This document shows positions 20,925 to 33,180 of a DNA stretch of 64,000 nt, one piece after another. Below the pieces are notes generated by a model. That model did no database searches. It was not told where the DNA came from and saw only the letters and a program-made list of their open reading frames with translations. The stretch's first letter is position 1; each line of letters starts with the position of its first letter. Source of the DNA: Stenopsyche tienmushanensis (Eukaryota > Arthropoda > Insecta > Trichoptera > Stenopsychidae). The position numbers were made by a program, and so were the translations under genes. The stretch spans positions 496,001-560,000 of the forward strand of contig WACJ01000110.1 in NCBI GenBank assembly GCA_008973525.1. Reading direction: 5' to 3'.

Positions 20925-21165
20925 GACGTCGCGGTAGGGTAAATTGGATTAAACGTCACGAAAAGTGAAACTGCAGCCAAATAAGCAGAATCGTTTGTAG
21001 CCATGCGTGCACATGCATCGCACTTTTTTTTAAGTATATACGAAGCATAAAGCGACCGGTAGCTTACATATTTTATTATATATTATACAAATACAGCTTA
21101 ATCTTTTAAAAATCATTTTTTTCTCTAGGAATTAAGAAGTTTCACTTCTACCGCGCTTCTAAGCT
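20925..21165 (+). repeat. Rep-G, most complete copy
   Basis: Starts with ACGTCACGAAAAGTGAAACT (about 20955) and ends with AAGAAGTTTCACTTCTACCG (21140). The two ends are imperfect inverted repeats around AAGTGAAACT, which suggests a MITE of about 220 bp. No clear target duplication could be read. Confidence 0.55.
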
Positions 21166-21240
21166 TATAAATATAAACAACACACTTGAAATCGATTCAT
21201 TTGGGTTATCATTATTAGTTGATAAATTTCCGAACTCAGC
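21166..21240 (-). repeat. TTAA-2-related fragment
   Basis: ACACTTGAAATCGATT and ATCATTATTAGTTGATAAAT match the TTAA-2 interior at 15765-15790. A similar piece is at 4665-4715. Confidence 0.4.
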
Positions 21241-21244
21241 GCGC

Positions 21245-21845
21245 AAGAATGCTCTTATTGAATCAATGAAATTCGATCGCAAATACGCGACAGTACTCCT
21301 CAAAATTTTAATGGTCTCGTTATTTAGTCTGGATCTGATTTTGGAAGCCAGGCAACTTGTTGCTGAAAATGTACGCTCAGCCTCCACTCTCTTTGGAGGT
21401 ATCTTCATCAGATATTTAATTTAATAAATGCTAGTTCGAGTTGATGACGCCATTCTCGTATAACACCATCAATGTAACTGATAAAATTTCTATCTGCTGA
21501 GACACGGACTAAAACTCGCAAAATTCCCGATTTCCCGACAAATTATTTATTTTCGTAGCTGTAGATGAATACTTATATATTATAATGCGTTGATGTGATT
21601 CGTAATTATATTACGGAAGAATACAAAAATTTCGAACCTCGTATCTATTGTATTTCATGTCGATATTCCCATTATTAGAGTCGAGGTGTAGTAAATACAT
21701 CACCGGTAGGGAAAGGTTAATATAGCAATTTGAAAAACATATATGTACATGTATGTATGTATACATAGATTAGACAGTTATTGCCCCTAGGCGTCGCCTA
21801 AGCTCGCTAATTAGTAGTTACGCCATTGTTTCTAAGCAATTTTAT
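21245..21845 (-). mobile_element. hAT-derived element, copy 2
   Basis: Carries a transposase tail on the minus strand (21408-21300): MKIPPKRVEAERTFSATSCL then ASKIRSRLNNETI, the hAT C-terminal dimerisation segment. It is followed to the right by the conserved non-coding core (CATATTGATATTCCC-like, TAGTAAATACATCACCGGTA, TTAGTAGTTACGCCATTG). The outermost hairpin block and CAGTAGGG terminus are missing after 21845. Confidence 0.65.
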
Positions 21846-21889
21846 GACGTCTTTGGCTATTATATTCTGTTTAAATCAGCTCAATATCA

Positions 21890-22080
21890 TCGTATTTGCC
21901 TGTGGAATAAATAAAATCTAAATCATTTAGCCCTCTGACAAATTCCATTATAATTTTAATGTTTATTTTGCTGTCATCCTTTGATTATTGATGTGATTGC
22001 GATTCTCTATTTTGTACTCTATGGAAAATAATCGTTCAAGTATTATATCCCTGTATTGTATCACTCAATTCAAAGCACAT
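21890..22080 (-). repeat. Probable TTAA-1 internal fragment
   Basis: ATTCCATTATAATTTTAATG and TTATTTTGCTGTCATC resemble 60945-60985 in the inverted TTAA-1 copy. There are no ends. Confidence 0.3.
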
Positions 22081-23595
22081 GTGGGCATAATCCTTGATCA
22101 AAAATAATATAAACTGACGATTAACATCTCAAATTTCCAATAGAAAGCTGTATTCAGATGCTGTTACTTCAGTGGATGGATGAAAATCTTAATGGCGTTC
22201 GTATTTAATGCATAAAAAGCTGTTTAATTAACAATGTTAGGATTCCTACATGCGGACTATTTCCACTAAGGCTTCTCTCATTTAATTGATCTAACGAAGA
22301 GTGATATATGCGTTTAGATAAAGTCTGAAGATCTTAAGTATTCTTCGTCTGTTTTATATACCCTTAATATGCCCGGTAAATAATTAGTCCCTTCCTGTCA
22401 AGTTTAACAGACATTAGATCAAGTTACTCGCTAGTCACTCCCACGTGCAATTAGTGTCCAGGAAAGTTCTCATCTTAACGAAGCACCGAAGAATGCTATC
22501 TTCGACAGGATGAGTTGCTTTTTGGTGTGTTTGCATCCAAGCCTGTCGATTAACGGGGATAATTTACGATCGCGTCTGCGATTGGCGCCAATTACAGCGG
22601 ACGTTAATCAATTTTGCAAGGTGCACTTTGATCGATTTTTTTAGTAAGTAAATTTATTCAAAGAATACACTATTGCATGTCCATGGATCATCGACGCTTT
22701 TTTTGTTAATCTTAATTTAATAATCTTCGTTTTGGTTCTTTGCTTTCTCTCGAGATTTCTCAATGTGAATTACACCTACGTGCATCTCCGTTCTGTAATT
22801 TATTTGGACTTTACATGCAAAAAAGCGAATTGCCCTGACATAGTTATGTGTAAGTACATTCGAAATTAAATTTAATTGCGACTTTAATGCATACATTTCA
22901 ATTATAAACGTGCAAGAAAGCTCTTCGTCGTCGGAAGAGACAGCGAAAGAAGTACGCCGACGCCGTACTTAATGTGTTAACCCGCTGACTCGTTCTTGGC
23001 AGTTAGACTCGAGTCGGTTTCCTAACTATTTAATAATTGTTGTGTAAGTACGTTTAACACTTAAATTATCCAGTTTGCGATAACTACATCGTCTAATGGT
23101 GTACACATTTCTGATCTCATTACAAATAGCTATAATTTATTTGGAGCTTACGTATCGATACGGAAAGCTCTACCTCGCCGAATTACCAGCACGCAATTGA
23201 ACCTCCCTTAAAAAGCTTCCCCAAATAATAAATTCGCCCATTGTAAATTTATTTCTTTACGGCTCATAATTGTAAAGAAAAATATTAAATTTTTTATTAC
23301 CCAGATAGCACTTTCATTTTTATTTTCGACTAGACACGCAATCAATATCTCGAGCTTTCATCGGGCTGCTTTATCGGATTGAGTCGAAAAACTCAATCAA
23401 AGTCTCGAGAAACAAATTAATTGTGTGTGATATGTTTTCATACGCTCAAAGTAATCCCATATTTCATCAAATTTATAAATAAAATCTTATTTCTGATCTA
23501 ATTATGTTGGTGAAGTCGTCTGTCATCAGTCGTTTGTGTATCCGCGCGAACACTCGGAAATTAATTATGCTCAATGAAATATTTATCAATTTACG
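22081..23595. other. No classified feature
   Basis: No exon or repeat is recognised. At 22974 GTTAACCCGCTGACTCG resembles the TTAA-1 left end, but what follows does not. Confidence 0.35.
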
Positions 23596-23599
23596 ATCT

Positions 23600-23945
23600 G
23601 AGATTTTTTACACGATTAAAAACGTGTTTATTGAAAATTTGGACATGAGAAAGCTGTGCGCAAGACGGTTACCGCGTTTGCTCAAAATATAACAAAAACA
23701 ATCGAGTATTTAGCGATGATTTACAGCAATAAAATCGAGTTTTTGCATCGATTCATAATCATGGATGAAACATGACTCCATGATTGGATAATTATCATTG
23801 ATTATTTTCAAAAAGGAAAAACAATAACGGCGGGCATTTTCCAAACTTATTGCAAGCTTTGAGTGATGAAATCAAGAAAAAATAGTATTTTATTTGTTAG
23901 ATCGGATTTTTCTGGGACTACCCTCTTATCAGATATTGTTTGTAT
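23600..23945 (+). pseudogene. mariner remnant (plus)
   Basis: The plus strand reads VFIENLDMRKLCARRLPRLL at 23622-23683, close to the remnant at 8503. After frame breaks come FLHRFIIMDETWL-like and FQKGKTITAG-like blocks (the MDE block holds the first catalytic Asp). The end is TTAGATCGGATTTTTCTGGG then ACTACCCTC, the 3' end seen also at 56020-56055. The middle is deleted. Confidence 0.6.
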
Positions 23946-24184
23946 TTTACGTTGAAGAATGAAGATATTTATAATCTCTAAAAGGCTGTGATCGAAGAAA
24001 TCACGTCGTGTCCCTGTGTATATAATAAATCATCAGGTAACCGGCGCGTTGCTGCCGCAGAAGTAATAATTCTAAAAAAATCGTTTTAAATTTGAAAGAG
24101 TTATCTTGTAATGATAGAAATAATGATTATTTTTTACGCCTATGTTACTCGCGGAATCTTTACAAATAAGTGGACGAAGTTTAA
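23946..24184. other. No feature seen
   Basis: Short AT-rich spacer. Confidence 0.4.
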
Positions 24185-24480
24185 TCACAATCTAATGAAC
24201 GATATGGCAGCGCATTTCGAACGAACAAAACCCAATTCATTTTTATATATTAGAAGATAACCTGAGCGGATCGTAGCTTTCTTATATTCACTCGCTGATC
24301 CATAATACTGAACGGCGTGCCCTTTAATCAATTGTGGATGCCTTACTAGTTGTAGTTGTTGATCTGGCCGCGAGAAGGACGTCCTCCCGCAGCTAAAGCT
24401 ATCCGACGACTCTTCATGACTCCCGCCTCCTACAATGTCATTGCATGGGGATGATATTTCACCCACGCTGTGTATTCATA
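24185..24480. repeat. Rep-K, shared with the window's right end
   Basis: GATCTGGCCGCGAGAAGGAC, GTCCTCCCGCAGCTAAAGC and TCCGACGACTC (24360-24415) match 63800-63860 in the same order and strand. The function is unknown; at 63.9 kb the related sequence leads into an LTR-like segment, so this may be retrotransposon-derived. Confidence 0.4.
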
Positions 24481-26885
24481 TCAAAGCTTATAAAGGTGCA
24501 ATCAATTTCTAAGCAGAAGTGTTAAAACGGCACGTATTTTTGGCACTACCGATATAAACGCCGATATTTTGAAAAATACGAAATACAGATTTATATGTGT
24601 GTCTTCAATTTTAGTAACACAGGAACACGCTTTGTTAAGTTTAATATCTATACATTTGGGATCCATATAAAAAATCACTTTTGGTAGTTATTAAATACCA
24701 ATATTCATTTCCAAGTATTGTCATAAACACGATACGCAAAATAAAATCACATGATTTTAAATCTGAATGGGAAAAAAACGTAGAAACAAAATGTCGAGCC
24801 AGACTCGACATAGGACCGCAAAGAGCTAATGTTTCCATTTCATTTTTAACCCTTTGGCATAGGTTCATCGCTTTTGCGACGGTCGAATTCGGTGCGAAAA
24901 GAGCGGTCCGTCATATTGCACAGCGTATTTGGCATACATTCATATAAATATCGTTCATTCAAATCATATGTGACTTAGGTATGCAAAATATCGTGTTCAT
25001 GCAATCACGCTCGTCTTTGTTGGCGTGCGCTATATGGCAAGCGGTGAAAACTTTGCACTCAGACTAAAGATGACAAATTTAATTTTTGGCGCCCACTTAA
25101 TATTATATTCGTAATTTTCACAGCCATAATTCGTCGACAAAAGAATCGAATCCAGCCGATTTCGGCTGTTTGAAATCTCATTGTGCTGTCATAAATAACA
25201 AGGATTGTTATGATTCATCCTCTCGGATGAAATTTTGCGAAGAAAACAGGTCCATTTGCGAGCAGTAAATCTGAAACGGCCACAAAACACTACATTTGGA
25301 AAAGTCATTATGCCACGATTACAGCATAATGGGTTGTTATAAGAAATTTATTCAACGAAATAATAAAAATCTGAGAAAAAACGCGTGCATTTTGTAAGGA
25401 GTCCGTTTCCGCGATATAATTCCATCCGGAAATATAAAGCATTGTTGTTTGTTCTTGTTTTATTATATTCGCGGTCGAGGTTCGCATTTTCATTATTATA
25501 TCGTCTGGATATGTAAATTAATTCGATATCCAATTTGGAAGATTTTCAGCGTTACCGTACGGTCACGCTCGTTACTAACAGTTCTAATAAGCCTACGTGC
25601 ACGGAATGAATATCGAGCAATAAGAAGTTGTTTGAAAGGCTCTCTATGGGGCCGTGTCGTCATCGGCAGACACGCTCATAGCAATTTTCACTTAAACGAA
25701 GATCGATTATATATCGTCAATTGGTAGTAAGAGGGTTTTAAGCCCCGTTTAATTGGCATTTCCTCAATTTCGAAGCTCCGATGAAAGCAGATTGCCTCCA
25801 ATATATGTATATATTTAGAGCGCATCGTTTATTGGGCTTTGGCAATTTAAATGTATGCCGGTCCATCTACGTTTGGTTGGGCAGAAATGGCGTAATTTGT
25901 CGCACGTTGGATGCATATTTGCGGAATTGCGGAAGATCTATAAATCGAGCTTTAAAGCATTGTCAGCAATTGCGGCTGACCCAGACAAACGGAGACAACT
26001 GTAAATAATTCGAATGAATGCAGCAGACTACGTCTTGTCCATTCATCACGGCCGCTACCAAGGAGAATTAATATTAAAGTGGCCATTGCGGGGTCAGACT
26101 CGGGTTAATGACGTTGGTTCATTTAAATACTTGAGCACTGATGATGGCGTATTAGCTGCGTGTTGACTGCACCTCATCGCTGCCAGGACGAACGCTCTCT
26201 CTGAAATGTAATAAGCTGGTCTTGTTGCACGCCAACCATCATCGCCACTATTGATGGCCTAGGAATCGATGCAGCTCTTCCTGTTATGGCAATATTCAGA
26301 CCAGTGGTTCTAATATTTTTTGTTGCATTGCATCCAACAATTTATAATACATCCTTCGATGACCGCATATATTTTTCAAACTGCCATAAATTAAAATAAA
26401 TGCTAATAAGGAACCTCAAAGCTTTGTGGGTAAACCTCAAAGCACTTTAATATTCCATTTGAGAACCACTGATGATATTGCACTTTAGATCGTGAGCTTG
26501 CAACTTTATGGAGTGTATACATCTTTATGCATCAATCGAACTTTATTTTCGCAAACTTTGCAAGCCTAGCACTAGCTTGAAAAGAGCTGACATACTAACT
26601 TCGCCAAACGGTGCATTGTAATGTTATACAATTTATTTAAAATGCTGAAGTATATCGCCCAACATAAAAGAGTATGATAGTTGTGATAGCGGTGCGAGGT
26701 GTTACGCAGGCGATGGGGGCGCTGGATGAAACCTCGTAACCGCACCCTGTCCCAAAGCTTAAGCTTCCAAATATACGGCATCCCTGGGTTCGTTCACTAT
26801 CGGTTCATAATGTTGTTAATTCCTCGCCAAAAACGGTGAAATCCCGGTAATCGGTTGCAGATCACCGCCAGTAAACACCATCTAA
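24481..26885. other. Low-repeat region, no feature seen
   Basis: The least repetitive stretch so far. The plus frames 24681-24947, 25449-25727 and 25781-26008 (75-92 codons) have no recognised motif and no convincing splice pair. Clusters of TCGAATCG-type words are not informative. Confidence 0.35.
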
Positions 26886-26889
26886 GATG

Positions 26890-27380
26890 TCGTCGAGGCG
26901 TTCCAGTTCCTCATAGGACACGGGCGGCTTAAGACCTCGTTGCTTATGTTTGAACTTTTACCGACTTCTCCATGCGGACGTCCGTTCATATACACATATC
27001 ATAATCTGTGGGTATGTTCACTCGAGGCGCTCTTTCGTTGTGTGCGAAATGGTCCGAAATTTGGACCTGTTGGACATGGAAACCTTATGGCCACTCCCTC
27101 CAATTTTAAGGCTTTCTGTTTTGGAGTTTTGGAGAAAAATGTATCTCCTGGGCTTTTTATGATCTGGCATCGGCTCGCAGAGGCTCACCCCCCCCACCTC
27201 TCGCACCTTTGTCGGAGCCGAGTAAGACCCAAAACTCTTCCTTACCCAACACAATACAAAAATATTGCAACCTAATGTGCACTATGCGAGCGGGCTGGTA
27301 TAGTACCGAATAGCGAGATCAATATACTTCTCGGGTCAGAGTAGTTTAGTGTCAATATTATCAGTTCGTAAAAGAGGTCC
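26890..27380 (+). repeat. Rep-E copy
   Basis: Shares ordered blocks with 44090-44440: CACGGGCGGCTTAAG, a CATGCGGACGTCCG-like patch, CCTGTTGGACATGGAAACC then TTATGGCCACTCCCTC, and near its end CGAATAGCGAGATCAATATA. The peptide GPVGH-N--ATPS is kept at both places, so it could derive from a coding region of an unrecognised element. Confidence 0.45.
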
Positions 27381-29525
27381 TCATAGGCTACAGCTATGAG
27401 ATCAGAAGTCGTTCCGCGGCCAAGACGTTCGGTCGGACTCTAAGACGCTTTGAAGCATAACATCTGTCTCTAAATTCGATTGCTGTGGAGATCGTAGATC
27501 TGTTAACTGTAATTGTGCATTTCAAAACCAGTATTTTTGGTCCAATGTGGCGTAATTAACCGAGATTATCATTAAAATTTACCCTTTAAACTACCCCATT
27601 ATCCTGTCTTCAATGTTTTACACTATTTGGCACTCTAGAAGTATGAAAATATCTGACGATTTTGGAGTGTATTAACACCATAACTTCATCCATTTAATAA
27701 TTGGGTTATAAAATATCAGTTCAATTTAATTCTAATCAAACCAGCTAAAGACGAAGTGCTTTAGGAGGGAATTAGAATTTGCTATAGAAGGGATTCTTGA
27801 ATATTAACACACGATCACGGTCATTATATTAGATATTGAAACTATGAAGTTGTTAAACATCTAACAATGAATAAATAGTGACGATGCTTTCATAACTCTT
27901 ATTAGGGGATGATTTTGGCGAATTTAGTCTTATCATATTTACTATACCAACATTTCGTGTGTTAATATAAATGATTAATATACGAATTGTACAGAAAAAC
28001 AAGGCTTAAGCTTCAAAGACACTTTTAAAAAATTAGATTATAATATAATGCGTAATAAATTAAGTAAATAAGCTATCTAGGCAAATTGCTTCAGGGTTGT
28101 AAATAGTTTTTTGGGAGCAATTTGTAAACATTTTCAAGTGTAACACGGGCAAAGTAAGGCATAATACCGTTCCTTGGGGAATATAAACTTTTTTGGGGGC
28201 ATAAAGCCTTGACCTTTAAAATCACGATTCGAACTCGTTTTACAAACTTTGCCATTAAATAAAATAATACCGCACGAAAGCGGTTAAAACACTTCACGCG
28301 TTGGGGGGTTTGGGTTGAATATATAATACATATAATCGTGTTTATCAATGGCTGTCAAGATGATGGTTTATTTTTTTAACGAAATATTGCTCATATTAAG
28401 TATCCATACATCACACTGTTCAACAGATAAGAAGTTTGCCAAGTTGGGTTGATAGTTGCGGGTCCCGACAAACTATACAACAAATGTTTTTAGTTGAAGC
28501 GCTCGACTCAACTCGGGGTTTGTTATCATTGAGAAGTTTGATACGTTCTTGGAGTTTGCTTAGCCAATTTGAAATTTCATCACAAAATCAGTATTGTTTG
28601 GTGTCAAAAATTCGATTTGAGTTTCGTGACTGAGCGAATAAATCAAGCTCAGTCTACGCGAATTAGTCGGCCACCTGAGTTCTAATTAATCTGGTCTAAC
28701 GGACAGCGTCCTGTATAGCGAAGGATTACCATCTTAATCATCATCACCCTAAATTATAACATCGACTCGGTAATCTAGATATTAGCTGTCATAACCCTAA
28801 TCACCTTCAATGTGTGGTCTTGAGGAATATTAGAAGAAAAAAAAATCTAACGAGTGGGTGAAAGTAGATTAGAAAATTGGAATCGTTAACGAGGGAACCG
28901 GGGTCTGAAAAAAGCTCCCCGAGGACAAGCTTGATTCTGATCGCATTTCAACATCAATAATTTCACCGAGAACTTGACTTAATAAATAGATACATATTAT
29001 ATACATCCATTAACAGTCATGAAATATATCCGTCCAATTTATATATACATCATACAAAAATTGTTCGCTTGAGGGGGTAGTAGATTAAGATAATTGAATT
29101 TACCCGAGTTTCGAATTTTGACATCACCAAATAGTTATACATAAGATATAAATCAGGCTTTGCGAAAATTCCAGCAAAATAGCTTAGGTTCATTGAGTGA
29201 AATTCTAATGCTAAAATTCCCAATGACAACATATATCGTATATGAATCGAATCTACGAGCGGTTTATATTGGGCGTCGTTGAGAAATTAAAAAAATCACT
29301 TCTGACACCAATGAAATGATGATGTATCGTTCAATATGTAGCAATATTTTTTAAAGACCGCGTGAACCATTTAAATGTAAAACGTCATCAGGCGGTATTA
29401 GGGTATGGATAAGACTTATTTGTATAGGAATTTAGATAAGATATCATCTATAAGTACAATACATTGCTATACGGTTTGATCCGGGTTCCCCTGGACTAGC
29501 CACACAGAGTGCCTTCCATTAGTTT
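27381..29525. other. No feature seen
   Basis: AT-rich. TTCTGACACCAATGAAATG at 29300 copies part of an LTR/PBS junction but lacks the LTR. Confidence 0.4.
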
Positions 29526-29529
29526 TTTT

Positions 29530-30165
29530 TTATCCCAAGGGTGCTACGCGTAGAGCATCCAGGCGCCCACACCTTCCACTCCGCGTGATTGCCCATGCAC
29601 TGCACCGATAATAGACGCATAACATGTTCTGTGGTCGTTCGAAGTCATGGGGGCTGAGTGGGGGGCGCTCTGTGCCGTGTCCGTGGGACATGTGAGGGGC
29701 CAGTGGGACACAAATATCTGGTGCACCGTCCCGATGCCCTGAGCGCCTTCACGTTTTGTCAGAGAGGCGCGAAATACGTCGACGGCGGCTACTACGCCAA
29801 GGAGGCGAGGAACCAGGAGGAAGACCAACTTCAGACAACGTCACTGACGGACTGCAGAGTCATGTGTAGTACCTAGCCACGGAGACGAGTCGCCGTTCGA
29901 GCAGCCATAGTCGTTCTCCCTTGTATGCACTAGACTGTTGAAGATAGTGATGTCGCCCACAGAATCCTCCTATTCCTTTTGTAATCAGTAGTTCCACATC
30001 CCACTTTACGGGTGCGCAACACAGGGCATGCCGTGCACCCAACTGATGTGAGCTGGGCTACTCTAGTAATGTTTAATAAGCATACTAACGAGACACACAT
30101 AATTACCCCAGAATTTCGACTGTTACCCACACGATTATGGGTGGGCATCGTAGAGTGAAATACCC
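29530..30165 (+). mobile_element. R1-clade LINE 3' region (plus)
   Basis: The 3' tip at 30146-30165 is TCGTAGAGTGAAATACCCAC. Inward are GACTGTTACCCACACGATTA, TGATGTGAGCTGGGCTACTC, AGTTCCACATCCCACTTTAC, GATAGTGATGTCGCCCAC and GTAGTACCTAGCCACGGAGA, matching the complements in 5441-5700 and 43690-43990. The segment before 29830 is GC-rich and similar only in part to other copies. No ORF2 motif is present. Confidence 0.55.
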
Positions 30166-30219
30166 ACCCGAATTTCTAGTATAAAAAAATACTAAGCCAA
30201 TTTATAAAGTTGCAGGGCA

Positions 30220-30237
30220 ACCTATTTCTGACACCAA
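30220..30237 (-). other. Primer-binding site of the second LTR
   Basis: On the minus strand TTGGTGTCAGAAATAGG directly follows the LTR end CCACGTAACA, the same arrangement as 1889-1906. Confidence 0.45.
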
Positions 30238-30605
30238 TGTTACGTGGAGCGAAGGCGCCAATCCTGCGTGCGTTGCGAGATATCTAAACTGCATTCGTTC
30301 TGCAATTGGACCGCTATGAACCCAAGCGGAAGGATGAATATGATCATGTAATAACGAAAACACGCTCTTTTTAGATTTGAGAGGGATTTCAACCACAATA
30401 ATACAAATGAACCAGACTAGTATATTTTGTCGTAACCAAGGCTATCTGTCAACATCCCTTTTTGGTATCTTACGCGTCCTTATTCTCCTTCCTTTGGTGA
30501 GATGCGGAAATGAAAGAAAGCAATGTTCGCGTAAAAAGACAGATATATGTTACTGTTAACATAACACATTGCATCCGAAGGAAAATATAAGATTTTCGCT
30601 GTTAA
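30238..30605 (-). mobile_element. LTR, second copy (minus)
   Basis: The inner end at 30238 reads TGTTACGTGGAGCG on the plus strand. The outer part (30553-30590) has CTGTTAACATAACACATTGC, shared with 63966-63985 and less well with 2028-2042. The outer boundary is either the ATAACA near 30563 or about 30605. No internal retroviral genes adjoin it on the left; LINE sequence ends at 30165. Confidence 0.45.
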
Positions 30606-32055
30606 TCTGATGAATTGCATCTGCATAGCAATTAGGATGCAGAAAACGCGACTTTGAATTCAAATTGCTAATCAAGGCAGCTCAATTCAACGGTCATTAT
30701 GCTATACGTAGACGTGCGCGCGCAGTGAAATTTCAAACAAAACGCGTACACATCAAGAAAATATTGTAATTTTCATACAATTTTTTTTATTAAGAGTTGC
30801 ATTTGTATCTTGTAGAAATATTAAATGGAATTCAAAATTATAAATCAAATTATGCTTGAGGAATTTCATTTACAATTGTCTGGTAGTAAGCAGCGATGCA
30901 TATCATAAGGTCACTCTCTCTATTAAATCTTCGAGTTCATGAGACGCCTACTCATCGTATTTTACCACCATTCTTGATTAGCATTGCATTTGAAACAATG
31001 TTCAACGAGTGATGAACCTTCAAGGAGAAGTCAAAATTTATCACATGCCGGAGGCATTTCATATTGTATCGGGATGTATTTGATGTAATTGTACACATAA
31101 CCGTGCCAGGACCGCAATAAGAGCAGCGCTTGCAAGTCGTTAAATTATTAATTCAGATTGCAAGAAACCATTTTATACACGTGTTATAACACATTAACGA
31201 CCGCGTATTCCATACTGAAAGCCCGCTTTATTGGCGTTTTAGTTGATTTTTATGCCGCTTTCCTCCGGAGTAAAAACGCGTGACTCCAGAATTACATCAA
31301 AGGCGTTGATGACTTTACACCGTTTTTGATTGCGTGGATCGGAAAAGTGGCGCAATTTACGACGGGCAATTTTGCGTTCGGGCTACGCCTTCTTCGTTTA
31401 ACGACCCGGCATTAATTAATTGTATCGTAGAAAAACAAACAATTTGATATATTAACAGGTTCAGTGCGGTTGTCATCGCTAATTTATTGATTCCCCACCC
31501 GGGGCTGCCGATAGACATTAACCCAATTCGATAAAGTGAGGATAGTGATATTCTTAATTTATTATTTTTCCGATGGTGCTAATGCCATCCCCCCCCCCCG
31601 CTCGGGAAAAAGGGTGTACGTAATGGAAATGTTTTGTTTTTAATAGCGTCGTCGTAAATTTTTGAAGGACGTAAAATTGGAATATGGCGTGATGATGCTT
31701 ATCCACGTATCGAAACGTGTTATATTTTATCGTAAGAGCGATATGCCTGGATTTTCGTAAAACGTGTACGTGATTGCTGAGGGGGTTGGCGGAGTTTCAA
31801 TCTGGAAATAATTTAGCATTTCGTCGGAGAAAATATTTTAGCTCTTTAATTGGAAAAATATGTTTCGAAAATGATTTCTTCTTAAGTATCCACTATCGGA
31901 CGTAGACAATCTCCATGGGAGATTTTTCTAGAGATAAATGATTTTCGTATGGTGATTTTCCATTGCTTTCCACGTATAGTTAAGCTAGAATAATATTATA
32001 AGATTATTAATTTTGATCCCGAATAGAATATTTGAGTGATACGATCAATTGTTGG
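30606..32055. other. No feature seen
   Basis: Unique-looking sequence with a C11 run at 31589-31599. No repeat match. Confidence 0.4.
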
Positions 32056-32059
32056 AAAT

Positions 32060-33180
32060 CAGTTAGTCAGAGGTAAGTGGGTCCCATGGCAGTGTCAGAT
32101 TCTTACTAACCTAACTTCTTCCGTTGACCCGTTCAACGGTGCCCATCCATAAAACTTCAGTAGAGGCAACCTTACACCCGTGGATAACAGTCAAGCCTCT
32201 GGGGTAATGATGTAGAATGGAAGTGGGAGCAAGCAGCTTCGTCGGTTTGTTGCTGCTGGGATGGTCCAGCTAACATCAGTTGACTGCGAAGCTCACCCTG
32301 TGCTGTGAGTCCGTAAAGTGGAATGCGGATCTACTACATAAAACAGGAGGAAGAATACCATGGGGAAGGGGGAGCCCCTACAATTCGTCATCTGCAGTGA
32401 CCTCGAGTAGTAGTTCCTTTGTTTTAACATCTACCTTTCCTTCCTCCTCCAACGCACATTCAGGTTCACGTAGTCTGAAAATGATTGTCCTCGGAAACCT
32501 TGCTTCCTTTTGGAGGTCGTGGAGTGAAAGGAGCGAGCGCCTGGAATCTCTGTGCATAGTGTTATCGGAGATCAAAAGAGCGATGGAGGACACTCCTGTG
32601 TGGCTAACCATGTATGGCGCTTGGAACAAATCGCACAGCACCGCGGGACATGGACTATCTTATCATGGTCTAAAAAGAGAACAAACACCATTAAGTAGGT
32701 GTCCATCCGATCTCAATCTGTCTTCCCTGCTGTTGTTTACTAAGGGGCATGTAGCCTGGCCTTCTTGTGTAAAATACGCCATGTGTCTCTATCTTTCATT
32801 ACCCTCTTTGGTGTGTAATACTTCTTCCGTGAATTCCCGCCAAAGATCCCAGTTCTCCTTGCTTACCATCACGTTGTAAATCATGTTCTCGACTTTGAAC
32901 TCAGTTACTTCGAGTGCATGTCCCTCTGGAGCATCCAAGCCTCGTTTATGATTGTTAAGTCTATAGGGTCCATCTTCCTTTGCTGGACTGATCCCATCTC
33001 TGTTGCCAGGCATCTTTCAGTTCCTGCTAGTGGGATGTGCGACTCTTGGGATCTTCAAAGTCCAGGTTGTAAGAAGATCCACTGGGAGGATTTCGGCGAT
33101 CACGTTAACCGCTTCCCCAGATACTGTTCTGTATGCTCCTGTAACTCGTAGCGTCCCCTGTCGTTGGACATTTGATTGTC
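32060..33180 (-). mobile_element. R1-clade LINE, longest copy
   Basis: About 1.1 kb on the minus strand: ORF2 C-terminus (33165-32789), then 3' UTR (32780-32060). The UTR has the GCACATTCAGGTTCACG, AGCTAACATCAGTTG and TGGATAACAGTC-type blocks seen in other copies. The AGAGTGAAA 3' tip is not found at the left edge, so the copy is truncated or rearranged at both ends. Confidence 0.65.
32789..33165 (-). pseudogene. LINE ORF2 C-terminal region
   Basis: The minus strand from about 33145 reads TGAYRTVSGEAVNVIAEILP then VDLL, the hallmark AYRTVS----VIAG--P--L block that follows the reverse transcriptase in R1-clade LINEs. After a shift, GNRDGISPAKEDGPYRL leads through LDAPEGHALEVTEF to VENMIYNVMVSKENWDLWRE and FTEEVLHTKEGNER. 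That is the same tail as 18528-18713. The zinc-knuckle segment present at 18.7 kb is deleted here. No catalytic RT sequence is left. Confidence 0.75.

Noticed and set aside
29300..29318. Another LTR/primer-binding junction (TTCTGACACCAATG)
   Set aside because: The bases after CAATG do not match any LTR seen here and no CA-type LTR end is present; similarity is limited to about 14 bases.
32280..32879. 199-codon plus-strand frame, the longest in the window
   Set aside because: It is the antisense of the LINE 3' UTR and ORF2 tail at 32060-33180. The minus strand carries the recognisable protein motifs, so the plus frame is a shadow.
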